From: Streptomyces melanogenes
Lineage (GTDB): Bacteria; Actinomycetota; Actinomycetes; Streptomycetales; Streptomycetaceae
Length of the DNA stretch: 64,000 nucleotides
Direction: 5' to 3'
Assembly: GCF_014649795.1 (NCBI RefSeq)
Contig: NZ_BMTS01000007.1
Location: forward strand, 1 to 64,000
Both the position numbers and the translations under genes were made by a program. The notes beneath the pieces are model-generated. The model saw nothing but the letters and a program-made list of their open reading frames with translations, searched no databases and was not told where the DNA came from. How positions within the stretch are numbered: the stretch's first letter is position 1; each line of letters starts with the position of its first letter. Below are positions 8,925-17,295 of the stretch, in pieces.

Positions 8925-9075
8925 CCGCGTCTTCGTGTTCTGAGGTGTAGGCGCTGGGGGACGAGATCCAGCCGGAGAGGGAGAAACGCGTGATGCGGGC
9001 GCGACGCGCGTTCCATGCTGCCGAGCACCCTCTGCGTCTCTCGGACCCGGACACTCGGAAGATTGGAATCCGCCG

Positions 9076-11271
9076 ATGCGCCCGCCCCGCCGTGCCTTAT
9101 CAACCCTCACCCTCGCTCTCGCCGTGGCCACCGCCTGTGTCCAACCCACGGCCGCTGCCCCGCCCCGGCATACGGCTGTGCCGGGCCACGGACATGATTA
9201 CGACGACGTACTCGACCTCAGAGGCACCCCGGCGGCGGCGCTTCCCGGCGGCGAGACGGACATCAACCCGGTCAACGTCTTCGCGGACCAAGGGGCTTGG
9301 CATGCTTACGCCCTGCCGGCGGCGGACACCCCGGGCGGATACGGCGGATTCACCGGCCCTCTCTACATCGCGCAGGAGTACCCATGGTGGCTGAGCACCG
9401 CGTTCAGCCGCATCCGGCTGAGCGAGGGCGGCCGCCCGCTGGATCTCGCGGGCGGCGGCACACCGCGCTTCACCTCACGCCCGGGGGCCCTGGTCCAGGC
9501 GTACGACCTCGGCGGCGGTCTCCGGCTCACCCTTGAGCTTCGGTACGCCACCCACCGCACCGCCCTGGTGCGGGCCGCGGTACGCAACACCGGCCCGGCC
9601 CCGCGCACCCTCGGCGCCGACTGGACCGGAACCCTGCTGCGACCCGCCCAGGCGCCCATGCGGCAGGCGCCCTCGCTGACCGTCGCGCCCCAGGGCGTCG
9701 CCGTCGGCTTCGCCAAGGTGCGCGCGGCGGACGACTACCTCACCGACGGCACCGAGCGGTTCGAGGTCCGCCACAAGGACCCGGTGCGGACGGCCCTGAC
9801 GGAAGAGGGGGACTCCTACCGTACGGAACTGGCCGCGCCCTTCACCCTCAAGCCCGGCGCGGAACGCTCTCTGGACTGGACCGAGAGCTACACGTTCACG
9901 CGGGCCGAGCGGGTCGCGGAAGCGGGTGAGGTCCAGCGGGTGCTCGCCGATCCGGCGCGGACGGTCCGTACCGTCGACGCCCGCTGGCGACAGTACGTCG
10001 ACGGTGTGACCGCCGGGGTGGCGCCCGGGCGGCGACGGCTCGCCGTCAAGGCGCTCGAAACGCTGGTGACCAACTGGCGCAGCCCCGCCGGATGCCTCCT
10101 GCACGACGGGATCACGCCGTCCCTGTCGTACAAGTGGTTCGCGGGCGGTCTGTGGGCGTGGGACACCTGGAAGCAGGCGGTCGGCACGGCACGCTTCGAT
10201 ACGGGACTCGCCGAGGCGCAGATCCGCTCGGTGCTCGACCATCAGATACGCCCCGGCTCCACGACCCGGCCGCAGGACGCGGGGATGATCCCGGACGTCG
10301 TGTTCTCCAACGACCCGCAGCGCGGCGGGACCAACTGGAACGAGCGGAACAGCAAGCCGCCGCTGGGCGCCTGGTCGGTGTGGGAGGTCTACCGGCGCAG
10401 CGGGGACAAGGACTTCCTGCGGGAGGTGTACCCGAAGCTGGCAGCGTACGAGCGGTGGTGGTACCGCAATCGGGACCACGACCACAACGGGCTCGCGGAG
10501 TACGGCGCGACCGTGGATCCCGCCAACGGCACGGCCGGGCAGCAGCGGCTGGCCGCGGCCTGGGAGAGCGGGATGGACAACGCGCCCCGGTTCGACGCCT
10601 CGTTGGGCACCTCGGTCGTGCCCAACCAGGACGGGGCGGGGCGGGTGATCGGGTACTCGCTGACCCAGGAGTCCGTGGACCTCAACTCCTATCTCGCCGC
10701 CGACCAGGAGCATCTGGGTCGGATCGCGGCGGAGTTGGGGATGCGGGCGGACGCCGATGGCTGGCGTACCAAGGCGGCCGCCACCGCCAGGGCCGTACGG
10801 GAGAGGATGTACGACCCGGCGACCGGTTGGTTCCACGACACCGCGCTCGGCACCGGGACCCGGCTGGTGGACCGGGGCAGGGGAATCGAGGGGGCGATTC
10901 CGCTGTGGACCGGTGTTGCGACCCGGACGCAGGCCGTCGCCGCACGCGAACGACTCCTGGATCCCGGCGAGTTCGCCACCTCGATGCCCCTGCCGACGGT
11001 GTCCAAGAGCTCGCCGTACTTCGCCTCGCGGCAGTACTGGCGCGGCCCCGTCTGGCTCGATCAGGCGTACTTCGCCATCGCCGGGATGCGCCGCTACGGG
11101 TTCGACCGCGACGCGGACGCGCTGACCGCGAGGCTCATCGACAGCGCGGCGGGCCTGAGCGGGAACGGGCCGATCATGGAGAACTACGACCCGTTGACCG
11201 GGGACCCGCTCAACTCACCCAACTTCAGCTGGTCTGCGGCACTGCTGCTGCCGCTGGTGGGGAAGCGGTAG
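9076..11271 (+). CDS. Secreted glycoside hydrolase, GH63/MGH1-like (alpha/alpha)6 barrel
   Basis: The 731-residue precursor starts with the signal peptide MRPPRRALSTLTLALAVATA. An N-terminal beta-sandwich (about 40-300) precedes an (alpha/alpha)6 barrel with the GH63/trehalase-like landmarks KWFAGGLWAWDTWKQ, the acid-containing WESGMDNAPRFD, the loop RQYWRGPVWLDQAYF and the late Glu in IMENYDPLTG. In E. coli YgjK-type enzymes an Asp of the WE-x-x-MDN motif and a late Glu are the catalytic pair, and both are present here. It probably trims alpha-linked oligosaccharides outside the cell. Codon 8 is TTA (9097-9099), the only in-frame TTA I found among the genes of this window, so translation should depend on the bldA tRNA and be delayed until aerial growth. 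Confidence 0.85.
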   Translation: MRPPRRALSTLTLALAVATACVQPTAAAPPRHTAVPGHGHDYDDVLDLRGTPAAALPGGETDINPVNVFADQGAWHAYALPAADTPGGYGGFTGPLYIAQEYPWWLSTAFSRIRLSEGGRPLDLAGGGTPRFTSRPGALVQAYDLGGGLRLTLELRYATHRTALVRAAVRNTGPAPRTLGADWTGTLLRPAQAPMRQAPSLTVAPQGVAVGFAKVRAADDYLTDGTERFEVRHKDPVRTALTEEGDSYRTELAAPFTLKPGAERSLDWTESYTFTRAERVAEAGEVQRVLADPARTVRTVDARWRQYVDGVTAGVAPGRRRLAVKALETLVTNWRSPAGCLLHDGITPSLSYKWFAGGLWAWDTWKQAVGTARFDTGLAEAQIRSVLDHQIRPGSTTRPQDAGMIPDVVFSNDPQRGGTNWNERNSKPPLGAWSVWEVYRRSGDKDFLREVYPKLAAYERWWYRNRDHDHNGLAEYGATVDPANGTAGQQRLAAAWESGMDNAPRFDASLGTSVVPNQDGAGRVIGYSLTQESVDLNSYLAADQEHLGRIAAELGMRADADGWRTKAAATARAVRERMYDPATGWFHDTALGTGTRLVDRGRGIEGAIPLWTGVATRTQAVAARERLLDPGEFATSMPLPTVSKSSPYFASRQYWRGPVWLDQAYFAIAGMRRYGFDRDADALTARLIDSAAGLSGNGPIMENYDPLTGDPLNSPNFSWSAALLLPLVGKR

Positions 11272-11337
11272 CGGGGCCACCGCATCCCGCGCACGCGTCC
11301 TGATCCACAACTCTTGACAACTGTTCATGTTCTTGAC

Positions 11338-11352
11338 TGCAGTTGCACTGCA
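11338..11352. promoter_or_regulatory. Inverted repeat in the promoter region of the FAD oxidoreductase gene
   Basis: TGCAGT and ACTGCA (11338-11343, 11347-11352) form a perfect 6-3-6 inverted repeat, placed 45 bp before the start codon. Just upstream are two -35-like hexamers, TTGACA (11314-11319) and TTGACT (11333-11338), and a second partial repeat CAACTG...CAGTTG. The arrangement fits a TetR- or MarR-type operator over a promoter. No regulator gene is adjacent, so which protein would bind is unknown. Confidence 0.4.
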
Positions 11353-11397
11353 CCAAGCCTATGAACGGCACTACACCCCGAAGGGGGCGATCAGCGC

Positions 11398-12681
11398 ATG
11401 ACCAAGCCTGAGAGCGCGGGAGACGACTACGACGTCGTCATCAGCGGAGCCAGCCTCGCCGGCAGCGCGGCGGCGATCCTGCTCGCTCGACGCGGTGTCC
11501 GCGTCGCACTGCTGGAACGCCGCTCGGACCCCGAGGCGTACAAAGTGCTGTGCACCCACTCCCTCACGGCCAGCGCCTACCCGGTGCTGGACGAACTCGG
11601 CCTCGTGCCCGCCCTGGAGAAGGCGGGCGCCGTCCGCAACCACGCCCGCTGGTACACGCGGTGGGGATGGATCGAGCCGAGGGCCGCGCCGAGGGGCCCC
11701 GAGCTGCCGTACGGGTACAACGTCCGGCGCAGCACCCTCGACCCGTTGATCAGGTCCCACGCGGCGCAGACCCCCGGCGTCGACCTGCTCCTCGGCCACC
11801 AGGTGACCGGGCTGGTCCGGGAAGCCGGGCGCACCGTGGGAGTGCGCGCCTCGACGCCCGAGGGCGAGCGCGAGATCCGGGCCCGCCTGGTGGTCGGCGC
11901 CGACGGCAAGGACTCTTCCGTGGCGAAGTTCGCCGGAGTGCCGACCCGGACGCACGAGAACGCGCGGTTCGGCTATCTCGCGCACTTCCGCGATCTGCCG
12001 CTGCGCGACGGGATCGCTCATGCCTGGTTCCTGGAGCCCGACATGGCATACGCGTTTCCGAACGACGACGGGGTGACGGTCCTCGCGGTGCTCCCGGACA
12101 AGAAGCGGCTGCCGGCCTTCCGGGAGGACCTGGAGGGCAGCTTCCTCTCCTTCGTCCGCGCCCTGCCCGAGGCGCCGCCCATCGACTCCGCCGAGCGCAT
12201 CACGAAGATCACCGGCACGGTCAACTACCCACTGCACAGCCGCAAGGCGACCGCCCCGGGCGTCGCCCTCATCGGCGACGCCGCCCTGACCAGTGACCCC
12301 CTGTGGGGAGTGGGATGCGGGTGGGCCCTGCAGTCCGCGCAGTGGCTGGCGGAGGCGGTCGCCTCGGCGGCAACCGGCCGGGGCGACCTCGACAAGTCGC
12401 TCGCGGCGTACGCACGCACCCACCAGCGCCGACTGCGCGGCCACCAGTTCCTGGCCGTCGACTACGCCACGGCCCGCCCGTTCAATCCCGTGGAGCGGCT
12501 GGTCTTCTCGGCGGCGGCGCGCGACGCATCGGTGGCGCGGCACATGCATCTCTTCGCGTCCCGCCTGATCGGTCCGCTGCGCTTCCTGAGCCCCGCAGCA
12601 CTGGCGAAGGCTTCGGCCGTCAACATCAAACATCGCCGGGCGACTGTGCCAGCCGCGAGCCTGTCGCGCACGGAGTCATGA
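11398..12681 (+). CDS. FAD-dependent oxidoreductase (PHBH/geranylgeranyl-reductase-like)
   Basis: This 427-residue flavoprotein has the dinucleotide-binding motif VVISGASLAGSAAA at residues 13-26 with the ribose-binding Glu at the end of strand two (ALLER), the middle GADGKDSSVAK motif, and the second FAD motif GDAALTSDPLWGVG near residue 300, as in group A flavin monooxygenases and geranylgeranyl-reductase relatives. The substrate is unknown: the middle domain is variable and no pathway genes flank it. AAGGGGG (11381-11387) precedes the ATG. Downstream it is followed by a GTTCCGC-type palindrome (12695-12713). It stands alone as a transcription unit. Confidence 0.85.
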   Translation: MTKPESAGDDYDVVISGASLAGSAAAILLARRGVRVALLERRSDPEAYKVLCTHSLTASAYPVLDELGLVPALEKAGAVRNHARWYTRWGWIEPRAAPRGPELPYGYNVRRSTLDPLIRSHAAQTPGVDLLLGHQVTGLVREAGRTVGVRASTPEGEREIRARLVVGADGKDSSVAKFAGVPTRTHENARFGYLAHFRDLPLRDGIAHAWFLEPDMAYAFPNDDGVTVLAVLPDKKRLPAFREDLEGSFLSFVRALPEAPPIDSAERITKITGTVNYPLHSRKATAPGVALIGDAALTSDPLWGVGCGWALQSAQWLAEAVASAATGRGDLDKSLAAYARTHQRRLRGHQFLAVDYATARPFNPVERLVFSAAARDASVARHMHLFASRLIGPLRFLSPAALAKASAVNIKHRRATVPAASLSRTES

Positions 12682-12694
12682 CCGCTGCTGGGCT

Positions 12695-12713
12695 GTTCCG
12701 CTCAGCGGACCGA
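12695..12713. repeat. 19-bp palindromic repeat, copy 1
   Basis: GTTCCGCTCAGCGGACCGA occurs here and again, exactly, at 41406-41424. The core TCCGC-TCA-GCGGA is a perfect inverted repeat and resembles IclR-type operators (TTCCG...CGGAA), though it could equally be a terminator stem. This copy lies 14 bp after the FAD oxidoreductase stop and 248 bp before the large orphan gene. Confidence 0.45.
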
Positions 12714-12960
12714 AGTCATTGCCATTCAGCGCGGAACTGGCATCCTGCATAGGCCGTGTCGCAGGGAATCTGATGAACGTTCCCAATTGCAGGTGGCGTT
12801 GAGGCGTGGTGACCTGGGGAGACGGGGTCGAACTACTCGATACAGCGACCGCGTCTCGCCAAGGCCGTTCGGCCTGCTCCAGTGATCCCTCCGATCAATG
12901 AACTGGACCGGCACCCGACACACCACACGCCCCGCCGTTCGAGCCGCACTGGAGAGTTTT

Positions 12961-15900
12961 ATGGAACCGCTATTCCGTATGGCGTTGATCCGCCCCGCGG
13001 TCGGCCAGGATCCGGATCAGCCGAGTATCGAGCTGGCCCAGCAGTCCGCCTTCCAGGACGTGCTCGCCACCGCGTCGCAGTCGAGCACTCCTCGTGCCGA
13101 AGTGCGGCGCGTGGCGGGGGAGTTCGTCGCGTCGGTCAGATTCATCGGGGCGCCGGCGAAGACCCCGCTGGCGGCGCAGACCGCCGCGTTCGCCGCCACC
13201 CTCGGGCGGCTGCTGGCGAACCCGCCCGCCGGGCAGCCCAACGCCTTGCGGCTCGCCGTCGTCAAGGCGGTGCGGGACGCGTACGGGGCCGAGCCTCCGG
13301 CCGTCGTGGGCGGGCAGCCCTACCAGGAGTCGGTGTCGCGGCTCCGGGACAGCCTGCTGGCGATCAAGTACCTGCCGACCGAGCACGGTAGGCCGATCGA
13401 CGCGCTCACCGACCAGCTGCGGTACCTGGAGGTGATCGCACGTCTGGTCTCGGACGCGGCGTTCCCGGCCAAGACCGACGACGTACGGCGGATGCTGCGG
13501 CGGTCCCTGAAGCTGCCCAGGGCGACCGGCCTGGAACCCGAGCTGTCCACGAGCGCGGCCGAGGCCCGCCAGCGGGAGCAGGAGGAGCAGGCCGCGGCCC
13601 GCCGCCGCGAGCGTGCCACTCAGCTGCTGGTCACGCACAAGCGGCTTCAGGACGCGGTCGTGGAGCTGACCGGCCTCGGCGGGGAGCATCTGCAGGCGAC
13701 CTCGCAGGCGGACGGCGACGGGTCCGTACCGACCGCCGACCTCCAGCCCCTGGCCGCACTGAACCGACAGGTCAGCTTCCACAGCCGCCTCGGCGAGGCG
13801 AACCTGCGTGCCCTGGGCCCGGTCCCGGCCACACCGCTCGCCGCAGCGGAGGGGGAAGGAACAGCCGTAGAGGCCTCTGACACCCCACCTCCCGGCCACT
13901 CCCTCGCCGAGCCCGCAGGGGACCCCCCGGCCCAGCCCGCCCCGGTGCCGCCGGTGGAGGGCGCCGCGCTGCTTGCGGGGCAGGTCTTCGGCGCGAGGCC
14001 CGACCTGCTGTCGGGCACGCCGCCGTTCAAGCCCTCGCAACTCAGCGACCTCGGCTTCCGACTGCGGGCCAGCGCCATCGACACACTGAGCGCGCCCACC
14101 AAGACGCTCCTGTCGGAGCGCGGCATCGGGCTGAACGCCCAGCCGCTGGACCGCATCGTGGCCCGGTTGCAGGACGAGCGGACCTCGATCGGCGCGGAGC
14201 TGGAGACCCTGGTGGGCCGCCCGACGCGCCGCAGCGTCAAGCGCATCGGCGACACCCTCGTCACCCTCTCGACCCCGCTGCCCTCCCCGTGGACGGACCT
14301 GGTCGTCGGGGAAGGCCTGGCGCCCGAATCCGTGCCGCTGGCGGGCGAGCGGGTCCCGCAGACGCGCGGCACGGTCGCCCCGTCCGGCATCGCGGACCTG
14401 ATCCTGGTCCGCCAGCAGCTCGTCGGGTACGAGGGCGCCGAAGTCGCCCACGTCGAGAACGTCCTGCGCGGTGAGAGCAAGCAGCGCGAGCACACCCGGC
14501 GGCAGGAGACCGAGCAGATCACCTTCACCGAGACCGAGGTCACCACGGCCGAGGAACGGGAGCTGGAGTCCACGGACCGGTTCGAGATGACCCGGGAGGC
14601 CAGCGCGGTCATCAAGGAGGACGCACAGCTCAAGGCGGGCCTGACCGTGTCGGGCAAGTACGGGCCGACAGTCGAGTTCAACGCGTCCGTCGAAGGCTCG
14701 CTGTCCCGCTCGAAGGAGGAGGCCACCAAGTCGGCCGCGACCTTCGCCCAGGACGTGACGCAGCGCAGCTCCAACCGGATCTCCGAACGGGTCCTGCAAC
14801 GCACGTCCTTGCGCGTCACCACCGAGGTGACCGAGAAGAACACCCACGGACTGGACAACCGGAACGGCAACGGCAACATCTCCGGCGTCTACCAGTGGGT
14901 GAACAAGGTCTACGAGGCGCAGATGTACAACTACGGGCTGCGGACCATGTTCGACTTCATGGTGCCGGAGCCCGCCGCGTACTTCATCGAGACGCTCCAG
15001 TCGGCGCACGCCAGCGCGGTGGACCTGGCGAAGCCGGCCCCGTTCACGATGCGCCCCGACCAGATCACCGAGCTCAACTACGCCCAGTGGGTGCAGCTCT
15101 ACCACGCGACGGACGTGTCCCCGCCGCCGGAGATGTACCGCACGAAGTCGTTCGACTTCAAGGCGGGCGGCGGCGACAGCAAGACCGACTACACGCACTC
15201 GGGGCAGATCGGCATCGACGACGGCTACATGGCCGTCCAGGTCTCCTGCGGCGCGCTGTTCAACCTCTGGCAGCAGAACTGCAGCGTCGACGTGCTCGTC
15301 GGCAGCAGGACGCACCGGTTCAACTACGGCGACTGGCTGTGGACGGCGCCGATGACGCAGGAGCGCGACTCCGTCCCGGTCGGCGTCCAGACCTGGCGGA
15401 TCTCGGGGGTCGCCGTCGGCGTCGAGGTGAAGTGCCAGCGCACCGAGCGGGCCCTGGACAAGTGGCGTCTGGAGACCCACGCCAAGCTCACCACCGCCTA
15501 CCTCGCGCGCCTCTCCGAGTACGAGCAGCAGCTCGCCGCCCTCCAACTGCAGGCCGGGGTGCCCATCCACGGCCGCAACCCGCTGGCCAACCAGCTCATC
15601 GTCGCCGACGAGCTGCGCAAGAGCTGCATCAGCATCCTCACCGACCAGCACTTCGACCTGTTCGGCTCGATCAACGTGGTGACGGCCGACGGCCGGGCGA
15701 TCCCGCAGATCGACGTGGCGGAGGCCGCCGCCGAAGGCGCGTACGTACGGTTCTTCGAGCAGGCCATCGAGTGGGAGCACCTGACGTGGGTGGCGTACCC
15801 GTACTTCTGGGGCCGTAAGAGCCAGTGGGACGAGCGGCTGACCTATGAGGACCCGGACCCGCAGTTCAACCAGTTCCTCAAAGCCGGGTTCTGCCGGGTG

Positions 15901-16173
15901 ACCGTGCCCATCCGCCCCGGCTTCGAAGGGGCTGTCGACCACTACATGAACTTCGGCGAGCTGTGGAATGGCGGCCCGCTGCCCGCGATCACCAGCCCGC
16001 TCTATCTGCCCATCGCCGACGAACTGGCCGAACGGCTCAACCGCCCCGGCGACGAGGTCCCGCAGGGCGCCCCCTGGCGGGTCCGCATCCCGACGACCCT
16101 CGTCAAGCTGCGCCACGACGACGAACTGCCCGTCTGGCGCAAGGACGCGTCGGGCGAGTGGGTGGAGAACTGA
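12961..16173 (+). CDS. Large orphan protein, 1070 residues (first gene of a two-gene operon)
   Basis: I do not recognise this family. There is no signal peptide and no membrane segment, so it is presumably cytosolic. From N to C: a helical region (1-200); a charged coiled coil around 201-225 (QREQEEQAAARRRERA); a Pro/Ala linker at about 304-335; a mixed region to 510; a long Thr/Glu- and Ser-rich stretch (514-624) of alternating polar and hydrophobic residues, with KAGLTVSGKYGPTVEFNASV in the middle, flanked by amphipathic helices; then a folded C-terminal part whose best-defined segment is YQWVNKVYEAQMYNYGLRT (about 644-662) followed by MFDFMVPEPAAYF. The alternating stretch resembles insertion hairpins of pore-forming or injection-machine proteins, but that is only a likeness. 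The ATG at 12961 follows GGAGAG at 4 bases; an ATG at 12898 in the same frame is less well placed. The next gene starts 18 bp after the stop. Confidence 0.85.
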   Translation: MEPLFRMALIRPAVGQDPDQPSIELAQQSAFQDVLATASQSSTPRAEVRRVAGEFVASVRFIGAPAKTPLAAQTAAFAATLGRLLANPPAGQPNALRLAVVKAVRDAYGAEPPAVVGGQPYQESVSRLRDSLLAIKYLPTEHGRPIDALTDQLRYLEVIARLVSDAAFPAKTDDVRRMLRRSLKLPRATGLEPELSTSAAEARQREQEEQAAARRRERATQLLVTHKRLQDAVVELTGLGGEHLQATSQADGDGSVPTADLQPLAALNRQVSFHSRLGEANLRALGPVPATPLAAAEGEGTAVEASDTPPPGHSLAEPAGDPPAQPAPVPPVEGAALLAGQVFGARPDLLSGTPPFKPSQLSDLGFRLRASAIDTLSAPTKTLLSERGIGLNAQPLDRIVARLQDERTSIGAELETLVGRPTRRSVKRIGDTLVTLSTPLPSPWTDLVVGEGLAPESVPLAGERVPQTRGTVAPSGIADLILVRQQLVGYEGAEVAHVENVLRGESKQREHTRRQETEQITFTETEVTTAEERELESTDRFEMTREASAVIKEDAQLKAGLTVSGKYGPTVEFNASVEGSLSRSKEEATKSAATFAQDVTQRSSNRISERVLQRTSLRVTTEVTEKNTHGLDNRNGNGNISGVYQWVNKVYEAQMYNYGLRTMFDFMVPEPAAYFIETLQSAHASAVDLAKPAPFTMRPDQITELNYAQWVQLYHATDVSPPPEMYRTKSFDFKAGGGDSKTDYTHSGQIGIDDGYMAVQVSCGALFNLWQQNCSVDVLVGSRTHRFNYGDWLWTAPMTQERDSVPVGVQTWRISGVAVGVEVKCQRTERALDKWRLETHAKLTTAYLARLSEYEQQLAALQLQAGVPIHGRNPLANQLIVADELRKSCISILTDQHFDLFGSINVVTADGRAIPQIDVAEAAAEGAYVRFFEQAIEWEHLTWVAYPYFWGRKSQWDERLTYEDPDPQFNQFLKAGFCRVTVPIRPGFEGAVDHYMNFGELWNGGPLPAITSPLYLPIADELAERLNRPGDEVPQGAPWRVRIPTTLVKLRHDDELPVWRKDASGEWVEN

Positions 16174-16191
16174 GGAACAGGAGCGGTTGGC

Positions 16192-17271
16192 ATGGCGAAG
16201 GCCACCTCATTCGGCACGGTTGTCGCACTGATCCGGGCCGCCGAGGACCTGCTGATCAAAAAGGCCGGTCAGACGAGCCCCGCGGACCGCGTCAGCACCC
16301 TGCGGGGCGTGTACTACGGCACGGAGTGGAGTCTCGACTACAAGGTGGAATCCGCCCGCAGCCAGGGTGGCGCGCGCATCCGCAACGTCGGGTTCCTGAC
16401 GTACACCGGAGGGTCGCTGCCCGCCGATCCCCGGCCGGCCTTCGCCGGGACCACCCTGATGGCCGACCTCCAGGCCAGCCAGAGCATCCGCGACCGGGGG
16501 CGCGGCATCGACATCGGGCACATGCTGATCGGACTGGAAGTGCGTTCCAGCCAGGCCCTGCGGACGCTGAACTTCCCAGGACAGGGCGGCACCGGCCTGG
16601 AGATCGTGACCTGGCTGGGCGACCTCGGGGGTGGCGCCGCGAACCTCGCCAAGCGCCGGACCCTGCGGCCGACGGGCGTGGAGGTCATCTTCCACAACCG
16701 CACGTCGGACTACGGGGTGATGGACAACCTGGAGGGCGATGCGGCCGGATACCTGGTCGGCTGCGGCACGACACCCGGCGGGCCCCCGCAGTACCCGCCG
16801 GGCAAGGGCATCGCGGACGTGCTCGCGAGCTATCTTCCCCTGGGGAGCAAGGCCGAGTGGGCCCAGCGCGCCGCCCGGTTCGCCAGTGCGCTCGGCGGCA
16901 CGGTGTCCGCCAAGGGGATCGACAACCAGACCGCCCTGATCGACAAACTCGCGGACAAACTCCACGAGTTCGCGGTGTGGTACGCGGCAACCCGATGGGT
17001 CCCGTCGGGCGAACTCCTGGGTCCGGCCGCGGAGAAGGCCTGCCAGCACATGAAGGGAGCGGCACGGGAGGTGGCCACGGTCTTCGTGACCACCCTGTCG
17101 TCCGCCATCGCACATCCACCGAACGCCATCGACGCCGCCGGGCCGTACCCGGGCCAGAGCGCCACGGGCCCGTGCGCCAGCACGCTGCTGAAGGCCGCGT
17201 CGACCAACGTCGGCGCGGTCCGTCAGCAGCTCGACCAATGGATGAAGGACCTTGGCCATATGCTCCCATGA
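16192..17271 (+). CDS. Orphan protein, 359 residues (second gene of the operon)
   Basis: Unrecognised. Soluble, no signal peptide. The most regular part is the segment around residues 107-146: a DIGHMLIGLE block, a Gly-rich loop (NFPGQGGTGLE) and TWLGDLGGG. The Asp, His, Glu and second Asp in this segment look like possible metal or catalytic residues, but I know no enzyme with this order. The C-terminal half (about 235-355) is helical with a Cys-containing segment (KACQHMKGAA) and ends in amphipathic helices. It follows the 1070-residue gene by 18 bp with an AGGAACAGGAGCGG ribosome-binding region, so the two are translated from one mRNA and probably act together. It ends 24 bp before the convergent PLD-like gene. 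Confidence 0.85.
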   Translation: MAKATSFGTVVALIRAAEDLLIKKAGQTSPADRVSTLRGVYYGTEWSLDYKVESARSQGGARIRNVGFLTYTGGSLPADPRPAFAGTTLMADLQASQSIRDRGRGIDIGHMLIGLEVRSSQALRTLNFPGQGGTGLEIVTWLGDLGGGAANLAKRRTLRPTGVEVIFHNRTSDYGVMDNLEGDAAGYLVGCGTTPGGPPQYPPGKGIADVLASYLPLGSKAEWAQRAARFASALGGTVSAKGIDNQTALIDKLADKLHEFAVWYAATRWVPSGELLGPAAEKACQHMKGAAREVATVFVTTLSSAIAHPPNAIDAAGPYPGQSATGPCASTLLKAASTNVGAVRQQLDQWMKDLGHMLP

Positions 17272-17295
17272 CCCCGGTGGCGGGCGCCGGGCGGG

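Noticed and set aside
12970..16116. 1048-codon minus-strand frame opposite the large orphan gene
   Set aside because: Same reason; the plus-strand frame has a ribosome-binding site, an operon partner and varied, protein-like sequence.
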